Shown piece by piece: positions 33,956 to 53,228 of a DNA stretch of 64,000 nt. The translations under genes were made by a program, and so were the position numbers. The notes beneath the pieces were generated by a model that worked only from the letters and a program-made list of their open reading frames with translations, made no database searches and was not told where the DNA came from. Location of the stretch: contig NZ_UGHV01000001.1 in NCBI RefSeq assembly GCF_900451095.1, positions 2,008,973 through 2,072,972 of the forward strand, read 5' to 3'. Position 1 is the first letter of the stretch; every line of letters begins with the position of its first letter. This DNA comes from Helicobacter canis. GTDB lineage: Bacteria > Campylobacterota > Campylobacteria > Campylobacterales > Helicobacteraceae.

Positions 33956-34660
33956 ATGAAGAACAAAGTAGCAAAAAGAATCCAAAATTTAACTGAAAAA
34001 GTCGATGCCAATAAGTTTTATGATATAGATTCTGGTATTAGCGTGGTTAAGTCTCTAGCATCGGCTAAATTTGATGAAACAGTCGAGTTGGCTTTACGGC
34101 TGGGCGTCGATCCACGCCACGCAGATCAAATGATCCGAGGAGCAGTTGTTTTACCGCATGGGACAGGCAAGAAAGTTCGTGTTGCCGTATTTGCTAAGGG
34201 GACAAAAGCTGATGAAGCTAAAAATGCGGGAGCTGATGTTGTAGGCGATGATGATCTTGCAGAAGAAATCAAGAATGGCAACATAAACTTTGACATTGTT
34301 ATTGCAACGCCTGATATGATGGCTCTTGTCGGTAAAGTTGGTAGAATCTTAGGTCCAAAAGGACTAATGCCAAACCCAAAAACAGGGACTGTTACAATGG
34401 ATGTAAGCAAAGCAGTTTCTAATGCAAAAAGCGGACAGGTTAATTTCCGTGTCGATAAAAAGGGAAATATACACGCACCTATAGGAAAAGTGAGCTTTTC
34501 TGAAGATAAAATTAAAGACAATATGCTTGAGCTAGTCAAGACAATTAATCGACTCAAACCATCTAGTGCAAAGGGTAAGTTTATCCGTGGTGGAGTGCTA
34601 TCCCTAACTATGTCCCCTGCTGTCAAGCTTGATGCGCAGATTCTTATGGATGTAAAGTAA
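33956..34660 (+). CDS. rplA: 50S ribosomal protein L1
   Basis: 234 residues. [25 protein letters not shown] and [21 protein letters not shown] (given in pieces of the family signature) plus the C-terminal SPAVKLD. L1 forms the mobile stalk at the E site and often represses the rplKA mRNA. Confidence 0.99.
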   Translation: MKNKVAKRIQNLTEKVDANKFYDIDSGISVVKSLASAKFDETVELALRLGVDPRHADQMIRGAVVLPHGTGKKVRVAVFAKGTKADEAKNAGADVVGDDDLAEEIKNGNINFDIVIATPDMMALVGKVGRILGPKGLMPNPKTGTVTMDVSKAVSNAKSGQVNFRVDKKGNIHAPIGKVSFSEDKIKDNMLELVKTINRLKPSSAKGKFIRGGVLSLTMSPAVKLDAQILMDVK

Positions 34661-34681
34661 CCTTTAATTGATATTTATCTT

Positions 34682-34732
34682 AGACTGATGACTACAAGGG
34701 CGCAAGCTTAATATCCAACCTTGTATAAGTCT
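34682..34732 (+). promoter_or_regulatory. Putative L10 leader (autoregulatory RNA)
   Basis: In the 90-base gap before rplJ, AGACT (34682) pairs with AGTCT (34732 end) and ACAAGG (34694-34699) with CCTTGT (34719-34724), enclosing GCGCAAGC. This fits the position and general shape of the L10(L12)4-binding leader of other bacteria. The RBS AAAGGAGG follows. Confidence 0.5.
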
Positions 34733-34750
34733 TGTCTGAAAGGAGGAAAT

Positions 34751-35236
34751 ATGACCAAAGTTCAGAAACAAGAAATGGTTGAAACACTAACACAAGAGTT
34801 TAGAACTGCTCAAGCTCTGCTTGTGTGTGATTACAAAGGGATTGGAGTAAAATCCCTAGAAGAGTTGCGCCACAATGCTAGGCAAGCAAATGTTAAAGTC
34901 CAAGTCATAAAGAATACCTTGGCTCGCATTGCTCTAAACAATGCGAATATGCCTGAGCTTGACATTAAAGATACAAATATCTTTATTTGGGGAGAAGATC
35001 AAATCTCTTTGGCAAAGATTGCTGTCAAGTTTGCCGAAGCAAATGCGGAAAAGTTTGTTATCAAGACTGGTAGTTTTGAAGGACAAAAAGTGGATAAAGA
35101 CCATATTATATCTGTCTCTAAACTTCCAAGTAGGGAAGAGCTTATTGGTATGCTTTTATCTGTTTGGACAGCTCCAGCTCGCTATTTTGCGACAGGGCTA
35201 GACAATCTAAGAAAGCAAAAAGAACAAAACTCATAG
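34751..35236 (+). CDS. rplJ: 50S ribosomal protein L10
   Basis: 161 residues from ATG 34751, chosen because AAAGGAGGAAAT lies directly upstream; the frame is open ten codons earlier. [29 protein letters not shown] and a C-terminal helix for L7/L12 dimers. Forms the base of the L12 stalk. Confidence 0.98.
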   Translation: MTKVQKQEMVETLTQEFRTAQALLVCDYKGIGVKSLEELRHNARQANVKVQVIKNTLARIALNNANMPELDIKDTNIFIWGEDQISLAKIAVKFAEANAEKFVIKTGSFEGQKVDKDHIISVSKLPSREELIGMLLSVWTAPARYFATGLDNLRKQKEQNS

Positions 35237-35273
35237 CGTATGCTATGTAATTTAAAATTTAAAAGGAGCTAAA

Positions 35274-35651
35274 ATGGCTATCACAAAAGAAGATGTGTTG
35301 GAATATATCGGCGGACTCTCTGTTCTAGAACTTTCAGAACTTGTAAAAGCTTTTGAAGAGAAATTTGGCGTTAGTGCTGCGCCAACAGTGGTTGCTGGCG
35401 CAGTTGCTGGTGGAGCAGCTGGTGGAGCAGCTGAAGAAAAAACTGATTTTAGCGTTGTCCTAGTGGAAGCTGGTGCAAACAAAATCAATGTTATCAAAGT
35501 TGTGCGAGAAATCACTGGTCTTGGACTCAAAGAGGCAAAAGATGCGACAGAAAAAACTCCCCACACACTCAAAGAAGGTGTCAATAAAGATGATGCTGAA
35601 GCGTTTAAGAAAAAACTTGAAGAAGCTGGTGCAAAAGTTGAGATTAAATAA
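35274..35651 (+). CDS. rplL: 50S ribosomal protein L7/L12
   Basis: 125 residues: N-terminal dimer domain, Ala/Gly-rich hinge ([13 protein letters not shown]), and C-terminal factor-binding domain with [20 protein letters not shown]. Present in several copies on the ribosomal stalk. Followed by two strong hairpins before rpoBC. Confidence 0.99.
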   Translation: MAITKEDVLEYIGGLSVLELSELVKAFEEKFGVSAAPTVVAGAVAGGAAGGAAEEKTDFSVVLVEAGANKINVIKVVREITGLGLKEAKDATEKTPHTLKEGVNKDDAEAFKKKLEEAGAKVEIK

Positions 35652-35681
35652 TCCTACTACACCCTATTTGTTTGTTGAGTC

Positions 35682-35709
35682 GCCCAAATATAGATAACTA
35701 TATTTGGGC
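35682..35709. promoter_or_regulatory. Hairpin 1 in the rplL-rpoB spacer
   Basis: Perfect 11-bp stem GCCCAAATATA / TATATTTGGGC with a 6-base loop, without a long T run. A transcription attenuator is known at this position in E. coli; function here is inferred. Confidence 0.6.
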
Positions 35710-35720
35710 TATTTGCATTT

Positions 35721-35767
35721 ATAGCTCTCTATGAGAGTATATAACCTACATTCTCATAGAGAGCTAT
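35721..35767. promoter_or_regulatory. Hairpin 2 in the rplL-rpoB spacer (possible RNase III site)
   Basis: Perfect 16-bp stem ATAGCTCTCTATGAGA / TCTCATAGAGAGCTAT with a 15-base loop. Such a long duplex could be cut by RNase III, as in the E. coli rplL-rpoB spacer. Confidence 0.6.
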
Positions 35768-35786
35768 CTCTACCATCTCTCATTAA

Positions 35787-44453
<8,667 letters not shown>

Positions 44454-44526
44454 AATCTAAGAGAAATAAAAGATTAAATAGTGTAGAATCGCGCGTTTAA
44501 TCTCAATCCCAAATTAAGGAAATACA

Positions 44527-44916
44527 TTGCCAACCATCAATCAACTTGTTCGCAAAGAGCGAAAAAAGGTCATCAAGAAAACCAAGTCCCCAGCCTTGCT
44601 GGAATGCCCACAAAGAAGGGGTGTATGCACAAGAGTTTATACAACAACTCCCAAAAAGCCAAACTCTGCCTTGCGCAAGGTAGCCAAAGTGCGTTTAACT
44701 AGCAGGTTTGAGGTCATTAGCTATATCCCAGGTGAAGGGCACAACTTACAGGAACACTCTATTGTCCTTGTGCGAGGTGGAAGGGTAAGAGACTTACCGG
44801 GTGTTAAGTATCATATTGTCCGCGGTGCGCTTGATACAGCTGGAGTTGCCAAAAGAAGCGTATCTCGCAGTAAATATGGTGCTAAAAAAGCAAAAGCCAG
44901 TGGCGATAAGAAATAA
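44527..44916 (+). CDS. rpsL: 30S ribosomal protein S12
   Basis: 129 residues from a TTG start with AAGGA upstream. [47 protein letters not shown] and the [10 protein letters not shown] block. Part of the decoding centre. The unusual TTG start for an essential gene is clear because the N-terminal PTINQL sequence begins right after it. Confidence 0.98.
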   Translation: MPTINQLVRKERKKVIKKTKSPALLECPQRRGVCTRVYTTTPKKPNSALRKVAKVRLTSRFEVISYIPGEGHNLQEHSIVLVRGGRVRDLPGVKYHIVRGALDTAGVAKRSVSRSKYGAKKAKASGDKK

Positions 44917-44923
44917 AGGATAA

Positions 44924-45394
<471 letters not shown>

Positions 45395-45408
45395 TCAAGG
45401 GGATTGTT

Positions 45409-47487
45409 ATGGCAAGAAAAACTCCTTTAGAAAAGATTCGAAACATTGGGATTGCTGCCCATATTGATGCTGGTAAAACAACAACATCAGAGAGAATTTT
45501 ATTTTATACAGGCGTAAGCCACAAAATCGGTGAAGTGCATGATGGTGCTGCCACGATGGATTGGATGGAGCAAGAAAAAGAGCGCGGAATCACAATCACT
45601 TCTGCTGCGACAACTTGCTTTTGGAAAGATCATCAAATAAATCTTATCGACACCCCCGGACATGTGGATTTTACCATTGAGGTAGAGAGGTCTATGCGCG
45701 TGCTTGATGGAGCTGTGGCTGTATTTTGCTCTGTGGGTGGTGTGCAACCACAGAGCGAAACAGTATGGCGACAAGCAAATAAATATGGTGTCCCACGCCT
45801 TGTGTTTGTCAATAAAATGGACCGCATCGGGGCAAATTTCTACAATGTAGAAAATCAAATCAAAGAACGCTTAAAAGCCAATCCCATCCCAATCAATATT
45901 CCCATTGGGGCTGAAGATAATTTCAAGGGTGTTGTTGATTTGATTCAGATGAAAGCTATCGTATGGAATGATGAAACTATGGGGGCGCAATACGATATAG
46001 AAGAGATTCCTGCTGATTTACGGGAAAAAGCAGCCGCCTATCGAGAAAAGCTTATAGAAGCAGCCGCGGAACAAGATGAAGCACTAATGGAAAAATATCT
46101 TGGCGGAGAAGAGCTTAGTATAGAAGAAATAAAGCAAGGTATCAAACTTGGCTGCCATAATATGAGCCTAATCCCTATGCTATGTGGTTCAAGCTTTAAG
46201 AATAAAGGTGTCCAAACACTGCTTGATGCTGTTGTAGATATCTTGCCCGCGCCAACAGAAGTAACCAATATCAAAGGCATAGATCCAAAAAATGAAGAAG
46301 AAATCTTTGTAGAATCCAGCGATAAAGGCGAATTCGCTGGGCTTGCTTTCAAAATTATGACAGATCCATTTGTTGGGCAACTTACATTTGTGCGTGTCTA
46401 TCGGGGTATGCTTGAGTCTGGTAGCTATGTGCTAAACTCCACAAAGGGCAAGAAAGAGCGCGTGGGGCGACTGCTCAAAATGCACTCAAACAAGCGAGAA
46501 GATATTAAAGAAGTATATGCGGGTGAGATTTGTGCCTTTGTGGGACTCAAAGAGACACTCACAGGCGATACACTCTGCGATGAAAAACGCCCTGTCATAC
46601 TCGAGCGTATGGAGTTCCCAGAGCCTGTTATACATATCGCCGTTGAGCCAAAAACAAAAGCCGATCAAGAAAAAATGGCAGTGGCACTCGGCAAGCTCGC
46701 AGAAGAAGATCCAAGCTTCCGTGTCAGCACACAAGAGGAGACAGGACAAACACTTATTGGTGGTATGGGCGAGCTACACCTAGAAATCATTGTCGATCGC
46801 TTGAAAAGAGAGTTTAAAGTCGAAGCAACTATTGGTCAGCCACAAGTAGCCTATCGAGAGACAATACGAGGTAGTGTAACACAGGAATGCAAGTATGCCA
46901 AACAATCCGGTGGGCGCGGACAATATGGACATGTCCATATCAAACTTGAGCCAAAAGAAGCTGGAACCGGCTATGAATTTATCAATGAAATTAGCGGTGG
47001 TGTAATCCCCAAGGAATATATCCCAGCAGTTGATAAAGGGATCCAAGAAGCTATGCAAAATGGCGTGTTAGCTGGCTATCCGGTGGTAGATTGTAAAGTT
47101 ACTCTCTATGATGGAAGCTACCACGATGTGGATTCTAGTGAAATGGCGTTTAAAATAGCTGGCTCTATGGCGTTTAAAGATGCGTGTCGCAAGGCTAGCG
47201 CGGTCCTACTAGAGCCACTAATGAAAGTAGAAGTAGAAGTGCCAGAAGAGTATATGGGCGATGTTATTGGCGACCTTAATCGCAGGCGCGGTCAAATCAA
47301 CTCTATGGATGATCGAATGGGGCTGAAAATTGTCAATGCCTTTGTTCCACTTGCAGAAATGTTTGGCTATTCTACAGATTTGCGGTCAGCTACACAGGGG
47401 CGAGGCACATACACGATGGAATTTGACCACTATGGCGAAGTCCCAAGCAATACAGCAAAAGATATTATCGATAAGCGCAATGGCTAA
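45409..47487 (+). CDS. fusA: Elongation factor G
   Basis: 692 residues from ATG 45409 (AAGGGG upstream); the frame is open seven codons earlier inside the rpsG end. G1 [54 protein letters not shown], and the domain IV/V blocks [18 protein letters not shown] and [10 protein letters not shown]. Catalyses translocation. Followed 9 bases later by pgeF. Confidence 0.99.
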   Translation: MARKTPLEKIRNIGIAAHIDAGKTTTSERILFYTGVSHKIGEVHDGAATMDWMEQEKERGITITSAATTCFWKDHQINLIDTPGHVDFTIEVERSMRVLDGAVAVFCSVGGVQPQSETVWRQANKYGVPRLVFVNKMDRIGANFYNVENQIKERLKANPIPINIPIGAEDNFKGVVDLIQMKAIVWNDETMGAQYDIEEIPADLREKAAAYREKLIEAAAEQDEALMEKYLGGEELSIEEIKQGIKLGCHNMSLIPMLCGSSFKNKGVQTLLDAVVDILPAPTEVTNIKGIDPKNEEEIFVESSDKGEFAGLAFKIMTDPFVGQLTFVRVYRGMLESGSYVLNSTKGKKERVGRLLKMHSNKREDIKEVYAGEICAFVGLKETLTGDTLCDEKRPVILERMEFPEPVIHIAVEPKTKADQEKMAVALGKLAEEDPSFRVSTQEETGQTLIGGMGELHLEIIVDRLKREFKVEATIGQPQVAYRETIRGSVTQECKYAKQSGGRGQYGHVHIKLEPKEAGTGYEFINEISGGVIPKEYIPAVDKGIQEAMQNGVLAGYPVVDCKVTLYDGSYHDVDSSEMAFKIAGSMAFKDACRKASAVLLEPLMKVEVEVPEEYMGDVIGDLNRRRGQINSMDDRMGLKIVNAFVPLAEMFGYSTDLRSATQGRGTYTMEFDHYGEVPSNTAKDIIDKRNG

Positions 47488-47496
47488 ATTCTAGCT

Positions 47497-48297
47497 ATGG
47501 GACACTGCGATGCCTTAGATAGCATTTTTTATACAAGCACACAGAGTCCTATCTTCTCTCATTTTCCCATTGATTTTGTCCAAACTTGCGCCCTTGGTGG
47601 CGTAAGCCAAGCACCTTTCACAGGCTGCAATCTCGCTTATCACACGGGCGATTTAGCCGAGTCTGTTACCGCCAATCGCAAACACATTCTACGATATTTT
47701 GGTGAGAACAAGCAGCTTTTATGGTGTGATCAAATCCACTCCGCACACATTGCCGATGCAACAGACCCAAACATAATCCACTCCCTTGCCGCTGGCACAA
47801 TCCAAGCCGATGGGATTATTTGTGCTAGTCCATCGCATATCGCACTCATTATGGTCGCGGATTGCAACCCCATTATAATCTACAGCCCACAGGACAATAT
47901 CTTCGCACTTTTGCACGCTGGACGCGCCGGGGTATGCGGCCAGATACTCACAAAAGGGGTAGAAGCATTAGCGCAAAAGGGAGTAGATTCGCGCGATATG
48001 TATGTATTTATCGGCTCATCTATACGAGTCTGTTGCTATGAAATCAGCCCATCGCTAGCTAGGCAAATCGCAAGCGCATTTGGTGAAAAATACATACACA
48101 CACGCAATGGATCTACCACCTTAGATCTCGTTGCAATGTTACAAGATGAGTGCAATGCCCTAGGGATAGACAAAAAGCACCTTGAGATTTTAGATTCTTG
48201 CACAATGTGTGATGAGCGGCTATTCTCCTATCGCAGAGCAAGCAAAGCTCAAGCACAAACAGGACGCTTTGGGATTTTAGCAAGCCTACGCCACTAG
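47497..48297 (+). CDS. pgeF: YfiH/PgeF-family protein (purine nucleoside phosphorylase-like/laccase domain)
   Basis: 266 residues. Family hallmarks: CDQIHSAHI, ADGIICASPSHIALIMVADCNPIII, ALLHAGRAGVCG and the C-terminal CDERLFSYRR with zinc-binding Cys and His. PgeF removes misincorporated L-Ser from peptidoglycan precursors in E. coli; related proteins act on purine nucleosides. Some usual positions in the GRAG loop are kept. Converges on the minus-strand island. Confidence 0.9.
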   Translation: MGHCDALDSIFYTSTQSPIFSHFPIDFVQTCALGGVSQAPFTGCNLAYHTGDLAESVTANRKHILRYFGENKQLLWCDQIHSAHIADATDPNIIHSLAAGTIQADGIICASPSHIALIMVADCNPIIIYSPQDNIFALLHAGRAGVCGQILTKGVEALAQKGVDSRDMYVFIGSSIRVCCYEISPSLARQIASAFGEKYIHTRNGSTTLDLVAMLQDECNALGIDKKHLEILDSCTMCDERLFSYRRASKAQAQTGRFGILASLRH

Positions 48298-48307
48298 CCA
48301 GATGCTC

Positions 48308-48919
48308 TTATATTTTTCCCACACCTATATCTTGGAGATTTTGTATATAGCCCACAATATCAAGTCTGCCAAAGTTATCAATATCAATTTCAATATAATT
48401 GCCATCTTTAATAAGACCCTCATTGTATCTCTTGCTTAAAAAGTCTATGACCTGATTGCTAGAGCCACGCAAATGCAGGTTTAAATCGCGCAAAGATTCT
48501 ATATATCTACCATAAATTAGCACATCTATAAGGCTAAATATAGAATCCTTTTTCTTTTCTATTAACTCATTTTTTTCGTAACCACTATATACGATAATGC
48601 CTAAATCTATCGTTTTTATCAAAGACACAAGTTTATATAACTCATCATATTGATAGAAAGGTTCACCCCCTAGAATTGTAACGGCTTGTATCGGCAGTGT
48701 TGTAGAATCTTTTTGCGCTTTAATGCGATGAAAGATAGATTCTATATCCATAGCAAAGCCGCCTTTACTATCCCAAGTGTGTGTATTCCAGCAACCTTTG
48801 CAGCGGATCGGGCAGCCTTGTGTCCATATCACAAAACTTGGCTCAAAGCCATAGATATGTGAGTGTTCCTTTAGACTTGAGAGCTGCATATTTGCCCTAT
48901 GCATACCGCACACATACAA
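48308..48919 (-). CDS. NrdG/PFL-activase-like radical SAM protein
   Basis: 203 residues. CX3CX2C cluster motif in QGCPIRCKGCWN (about residues 34-45), ILGGEPFYQ for SAM binding, and a short C-terminal part; the single-cluster form resembles the activator of class III ribonucleotide reductase. No glycyl-radical partner is in the window, and its place as the last gene of the Ycf46 operon suggests a role with that system. The start overlaps the DUF1257 gene by 23 bases; ATG 48904 would leave an 8-base overlap and is equally possible. Confidence 0.8.
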   Translation of the reverse strand: MYVCGMHRANMQLSSLKEHSHIYGFEPSFVIWTQGCPIRCKGCWNTHTWDSKGGFAMDIESIFHRIKAQKDSTTLPIQAVTILGGEPFYQYDELYKLVSLIKTIDLGIIVYSGYEKNELIEKKKDSIFSLIDVLIYGRYIESLRDLNLHLRGSSNQVIDFLSKRYNEGLIKDGNYIEIDIDNFGRLDIVGYIQNLQDIGVGKI

Positions 48920-49319
48920 GCTGGATTTTATCGCCTTTTTTTATTTCCTTGACTTTGTAGCCCTGCTTCTTGGCTTTTTCAATGATTTGGGCTTTTTGCG
49001 CTTCTTTAAAGGCTTCTAGTCTTTCTCTTTCTTTCCTTGCTTCTTCCTCCAACCTCTCTTTTTCTAATCTCTCTAACTTTGTTTTATAGATTCTTAAATA
49101 TGCTGTATTTACAGATTCTACAAAACTTCTTTCATCTATATGATCGCTGTAATAATTCACACTAAAATGCGTGTCTCTTTGCGTGTATGTTATGCCATAG
49201 CCTATTTGTGCAATGATTTGATTGCCTTGGTCTCTATATTGACAACTACTCGCTTTCAATGCTTCTATCAAACACTCTCTATCAATAATTGGTATCCTTG
49301 TGGTAACTCTTCTGCTCAT
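48897..49319 (-). CDS. DUF1257 (Ycf35-like) protein
   Basis: 140 residues. An N-terminal domain starting SRRVTTRIPIIDRECLIEAL, then GYGITYTQRDTHFSVNYYSD, resembles DUF1257 proteins, known in plastids and cyanobacteria as Ycf35; a Lys/Glu-rich helix (about 75-115) and a small beta end GYKVKEIKKGDKIQLVCVRYA follow. Biochemical role unknown. It overlaps its upstream neighbour (DUF2997) by 4 bases, so they are co-translated. Confidence 0.75.
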   Translation of the reverse strand: MSRRVTTRIPIIDRECLIEALKASSCQYRDQGNQIIAQIGYGITYTQRDTHFSVNYYSDHIDERSFVESVNTAYLRIYKTKLERLEKERLEEEARKERERLEAFKEAQKAQIIEKAKKQGYKVKEIKKGDKIQLVCVRYA

Positions 49320-49519
49320 TTTTTGCTCCTTAATGTAACTTGCTGTGTTTGTGAAACTTTTTGATAATATTCATCTGTCTTTTTATCACTCTTTATATCC
49401 ATATCTTCGTTTAGTAGGGCTTCTATCTCGCCCATACACGCTTCACCCTTTATGCCCTCACTCTTTAACTCTAGGCTGCCATCTTCATTGATTGTTATGA
49501 TGATTTTCTCTTCTTTCAT
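49316..49519 (-). CDS. DUF2997 small protein
   Basis: 67 residues: KIIITINEDGSLELKSEGIKG followed by EACMGEIEALLNED and DEYYQKV, matching the DUF2997 layout (I-x-I-x-x-D-G ... G-x-x-G-x-x-C ... E-Y-Y). This small protein is repeatedly found next to DUF1257 and Ycf46-type AAA+ genes (from memory of gene neighbourhoods). Function unknown. Confidence 0.72.
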   Translation of the reverse strand: MKEEKIIITINEDGSLELKSEGIKGEACMGEIEALLNEDMDIKSDKKTDEYYQKVSQTQQVTLRSKK

Positions 49520-49521
49520 AT

Positions 49522-51726
49522 TTATCCTTTCTGTTGTGATGAGTCTTGTTGTCTTATGCTGAGTTTTGCTTTAAGCCTTTGTGCCTCTTGTTTTGCCATC
49601 TCTACTTCACTCCAAAGGCTAATCTCTAAAAGCCGCTCATTTTTATCATTTTTATCCTCCTTTAATACACCTGTGTTTGGGCAATCTTCTTTTGGTATAG
49701 GTATGTTTATTTCACGCTTTGCTGTGCTTTTCTTGTCATACATGTAGTTCAAAGATGATTCAGATTCTTTAGAATCTTTTTTATTGTAGTGAAACTTTTC
49801 GTATTTAGTCTCTAAGTCATTATTTAAACTCTTAAGTTTATCTTCATCTTTTTGCAGTTTTTCTTTTTCTGTTTTTATATGCTTGTCTAGAGCTTCTTTG
49901 TTTTTCTTTTCTGTATCATAGGCGTTGTTTCTAGAATTTAGGGTTTGCGTGGTTTGACTTAGTTTAGATTCTATATCTGTATTTTTATCTTTAGAATCTT
50001 GTGGCGTGTTTAGCTGGCTTTGTAGATTATCGCACTCCTTGTGCAGATTCTGTATGTCTTCTTGCATAGAATCTAGATTTGCTTCTTTATCCTTATATTC
50101 TTTTTCTTTTTTGATTAGCTCTTTTCGCTTCGCTTCGCAATCTTGTTGCAATTTCTTTATCTCTTCTTCTAGCTCGTTTTTTCTTGTCTGCCATTTATTA
50201 TGTTCTTGTGCCTCATCAAGCTTTAAGTCTATCTCGCCACTATTTTCACTAATGGTGTTTGCATACTCTTGCAAGTCTTTTATATAGCTTTGTGTAGAAT
50301 CTATATTAAGAGTTTCAAGAGTAGCTTTATCTTTTATCTCATTTAGCTTTGTGGCTATGTCTTTTAGATTTGTATTTTTGCCTAAGAAAAATTGCTTAAA
50401 CGATTTCTTGACACCCTCTAACAATGCCCCAAAGCCTTCAAGCTCTTTTTGCTTTTCTTGTGTTTTTTCTATATCCCTTAATGCTTCATTTATCGCATTA
50501 TGCAAGGCTTTATGTGTATTATCCCATTCATTGTATAAATTTGCTTTTGTAAAATGTGCTGGTGTGTAAAAGGGAATAACATCAAAGCTATATGAAACCC
50601 TACAAATATGTGGATATTTATCCTGCCATATTTGTGTGTAGTCTAGGTCTTGTCTCTCAAGCTCATCTTTATCCAAAAATTTCTCACATTGTATAGAATC
50701 TGTGTGGGTTATGCTTTGTTCTACCTTTGCAGTTGTGCCATCTAAATAATGCAGCGTTTTATCTATGAGTTCATTTAGTGCTACTTCGTGTTTAAAAGTC
50801 TTTGTGATGACAATGGATTCTCTTAGCCTTTTAAACATTGCATTTTGCGTGTCATTAAGGCTTAAGCGATACAACAATGCATTGTTATCACTTAGAAAAA
50901 TATCTGTATCTATGCTATCAAAGCCGATATTTGTAATGACAAAGTTGCTTGTGGTGCTGTTTTCTAAAATTTCATCACTCAAAATTTTAGAGTCTTGTAA
51001 GAGAAAATTACACGCTTTAAAATCTTGCAATAAATCTATAAGTGGTGAATTTTCTTGTAGTTGTATGAGAGCATTGCTTTTTCTTTGTGATATAGAATCT
51101 GTTATAAACTCTATATCAAAGCCATTTTGAAAAGGGGATATAAAGTCTTTTTGATTTATTTCTTTTATTTCTTTTTCCTGCCCTGCGATATATTCTTTTT
51201 TTGCGCCTTTCCAAAAGCAAGTGATGAAGTAATGCCAAAAATCATTGCACTGATTAGAATCTAGCTCTAAAAAAAGCTGATTAGATTCTATATCAAAATC
51301 TTTTGTGCTAAAAAAGCCTTGAATGTTTTTGTCTTTTTGTATTAACACAAAGCTTCCTGCAAGGTTTTCTCCTACACGCACAAGGCTATGGTGTGAAATC
51401 TCTTGTAGTGTGTTTTGATTTTTTGTATAGATATAGATTCTATTGTTGTCTGCAATTTTTGACACAAGCCTTAGAATCTCAGGGTCTAAAAATGGCGTGT
51501 AAAGGCATATTATAGAATCTTGTGCGATTTGCAAAGCCTCTAGCATAGAATCCTTTATTGCCCGCGTAGTTTTTAGAAACTGCGTTGTCTCTTGGGTGTT
51601 TGCAACTTCTAAACTTTGAGATGTTTCATTGCGTTCAATATGATAACTATTAGAATCTACCCATACATTTTCTATAACACTATTCCCATAATCTTTTGTG
51701 ATTTTTTTAGACACGATGTTTATCAT
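49522..51726 (-). CDS. Long coiled-coil protein with a degenerate PLD-like N-terminal domain
   Basis: 734 residues, not recognised as a named family. Residues about 55-180 (SMLEALQIAQDSIICLYTPFLDPEILRLV, in pieces; later IYIYTKNQN, GSFVLIQKDKNIQGFFST) look like a phospholipase-D-type fold without the HKD catalytic motif. Residues about 410-650 form a Lys/Glu/Gln-rich coiled coil; the last 60 residues mention no motif. An ATPase-less structural or sensor role in the operon is possible. Its ATG overlaps the upstream stop by one base (TAATG-type). Confidence 0.6.
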   Translation of the reverse strand: MINIVSKKITKDYGNSVIENVWVDSNSYHIERNETSQSLEVANTQETTQFLKTTRAIKDSMLEALQIAQDSIICLYTPFLDPEILRLVSKIADNNRIYIYTKNQNTLQEISHHSLVRVGENLAGSFVLIQKDKNIQGFFSTKDFDIESNQLFLELDSNQCNDFWHYFITCFWKGAKKEYIAGQEKEIKEINQKDFISPFQNGFDIEFITDSISQRKSNALIQLQENSPLIDLLQDFKACNFLLQDSKILSDEILENSTTSNFVITNIGFDSIDTDIFLSDNNALLYRLSLNDTQNAMFKRLRESIVITKTFKHEVALNELIDKTLHYLDGTTAKVEQSITHTDSIQCEKFLDKDELERQDLDYTQIWQDKYPHICRVSYSFDVIPFYTPAHFTKANLYNEWDNTHKALHNAINEALRDIEKTQEKQKELEGFGALLEGVKKSFKQFFLGKNTNLKDIATKLNEIKDKATLETLNIDSTQSYIKDLQEYANTISENSGEIDLKLDEAQEHNKWQTRKNELEEEIKKLQQDCEAKRKELIKKEKEYKDKEANLDSMQEDIQNLHKECDNLQSQLNTPQDSKDKNTDIESKLSQTTQTLNSRNNAYDTEKKNKEALDKHIKTEKEKLQKDEDKLKSLNNDLETKYEKFHYNKKDSKESESSLNYMYDKKSTAKREINIPIPKEDCPNTGVLKEDKNDKNERLLEISLWSEVEMAKQEAQRLKAKLSIRQQDSSQQKG

Positions 51727-53228
51727 TATTGTTCTCCCATAAAGTCTTGTATAATCTCTTTTAATTTGTTATCAAATATAGAAAAATTACCTATATTGCT
51801 AATAACACAACCCTCTGCCCTCCCTTTTGTATCTAGCGTTATATCTTGTGTTTTTATCTCTTCAAAGCGTAAAAAATCACTTTGCGTTATATTCCAAATC
51901 TCTATTTCATTATTAACCTTTAGAATCATATATCTATCGTGTGGAATAGGATCAAAAGGTCGTGCGTTTAATTGTCTTGCGGTTAGAAATTCTATATTTC
52001 TTTCATCTGTGATTATTAGATATTGCTGTGTGTTAAAGCCCTGTGTTATTAGCTCTGCCTTTTTATATTGATATTCATTAATAAAATATCTATCAATATA
52101 AATAAATGCTTGTATCTCTCTATTTTGTGCGATTTTATCTATAAAATCAGCATAGCTTAACTCTTCATTATTATTAAGCGTAATTGTCTTTATTATGTTT
52201 GGCAATAAATCTCTTTTTGGTAATAAATCATTTATTGCATAATAATGCCAAAAGGCTGTTTTATCCTTTTCTTGTTTGAGTGAAGATTCTAGGTCCTTTA
52301 TATATTCTTTTTTATTTGCAGTTTGTAAAAACTCATTTAAGCCTTTATGGTTAATGTAAGATTCTAGCTTAGAATCTAAATCATCTTGTGTGAGATAGGA
52401 CTCGCTTAAATCTTTTAATAAGCAAAGAGTTAAGATATATTTTGCATCGCTCTCTTCCTTTGGGGATAATGCTAGATTATGAATTGTGAAGTCTTCTTCT
52501 ACCTCGCAATTTGCTGTTAATGTGCGTATATCTTTTATAACTTGTTCCTCCAAAAATTCGTTTAATTCATTTTTATCGACTTTATATGCTGATTTCTCTC
52601 TATCCCAGTTAGATCCTAATGCTTGTTCGTATTTTTGTATAAAGCTTTGCGTGTCTAAAAAGTTTTCATCTGCTTCAATGGCAATCCCATTTAGCTCTTC
52701 TTTGTCTTGTATCACATTACCTTTGCTGTCAATCTCATAGAATCTTTGATAGGTTATATGAGATTGTGTAGTGCCATTTTTTTGTATTTTGGCGGTTGTT
52801 GTGATGATTTTATCTAGTCTTTTGTTTTTATCATCAAGTAGTAGATATGACTTTTTACCAAAATCTATTGTTTCTAATTCTTGCTCACTTTCATCTATTT
52901 CAGCCCTTTTTGCCTTAAAGATTCTGTTATCAAAAATGTCATCATCAAGACTAAAATCTATTTTGTATTTACCGCATTCTTTTATATATCTTTGTTTAGT
53001 TTCTATAAGCTTTTTGCCTTTTTTTGTAAGGCTATTATTAGAATCTAAAAAGCCAAGATTTTGCATTTCTCTTTTTGCTCTTGTTTGTAGTGGCTCTTCA
53101 AAATACACTTCATTTTTCTGTAAAGATTCTAAAAACGCTGCCATATCGCTTGCATTATGCAGCACTTCAATTTCTAAAAATGCATAGCCACTTTGTAGCA
53201 TTATTGTATGATTTAATTCTATTTTCAT
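51726..53228 (-). CDS. Uncharacterised 500-residue protein of the Ycf46 operon
   Basis: Not recognised. The first ~75 residues (alternating helices, KKGKKLIETK at the end) could be a winged helix. The middle is mixed alpha/beta and acidic; the last ~100 residues (AFIYIDRYFINEYQ, LIITDERNIEFLT, DRYMILKVNNEIEIWNITQSD) read like the phosphodiesterase/MIT- or PLD-like recognition domains in conflict systems, where RFDPRPFDPIPHDRY-type motifs occur; here it is ARPFDPIPHDRYMI. No catalytic motif stands out. Overlaps the helicase gene by 4 bases. Confidence 0.55.
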   Translation of the reverse strand: MKIELNHTIMLQSGYAFLEIEVLHNASDMAAFLESLQKNEVYFEEPLQTRAKREMQNLGFLDSNNSLTKKGKKLIETKQRYIKECGKYKIDFSLDDDIFDNRIFKAKRAEIDESEQELETIDFGKKSYLLLDDKNKRLDKIITTTAKIQKNGTTQSHITYQRFYEIDSKGNVIQDKEELNGIAIEADENFLDTQSFIQKYEQALGSNWDREKSAYKVDKNELNEFLEEQVIKDIRTLTANCEVEEDFTIHNLALSPKEESDAKYILTLCLLKDLSESYLTQDDLDSKLESYINHKGLNEFLQTANKKEYIKDLESSLKQEKDKTAFWHYYAINDLLPKRDLLPNIIKTITLNNNEELSYADFIDKIAQNREIQAFIYIDRYFINEYQYKKAELITQGFNTQQYLIITDERNIEFLTARQLNARPFDPIPHDRYMILKVNNEIEIWNITQSDFLRFEEIKTQDITLDTKGRAEGCVISNIGNFSIFDNKLKEIIQDFMGEQ

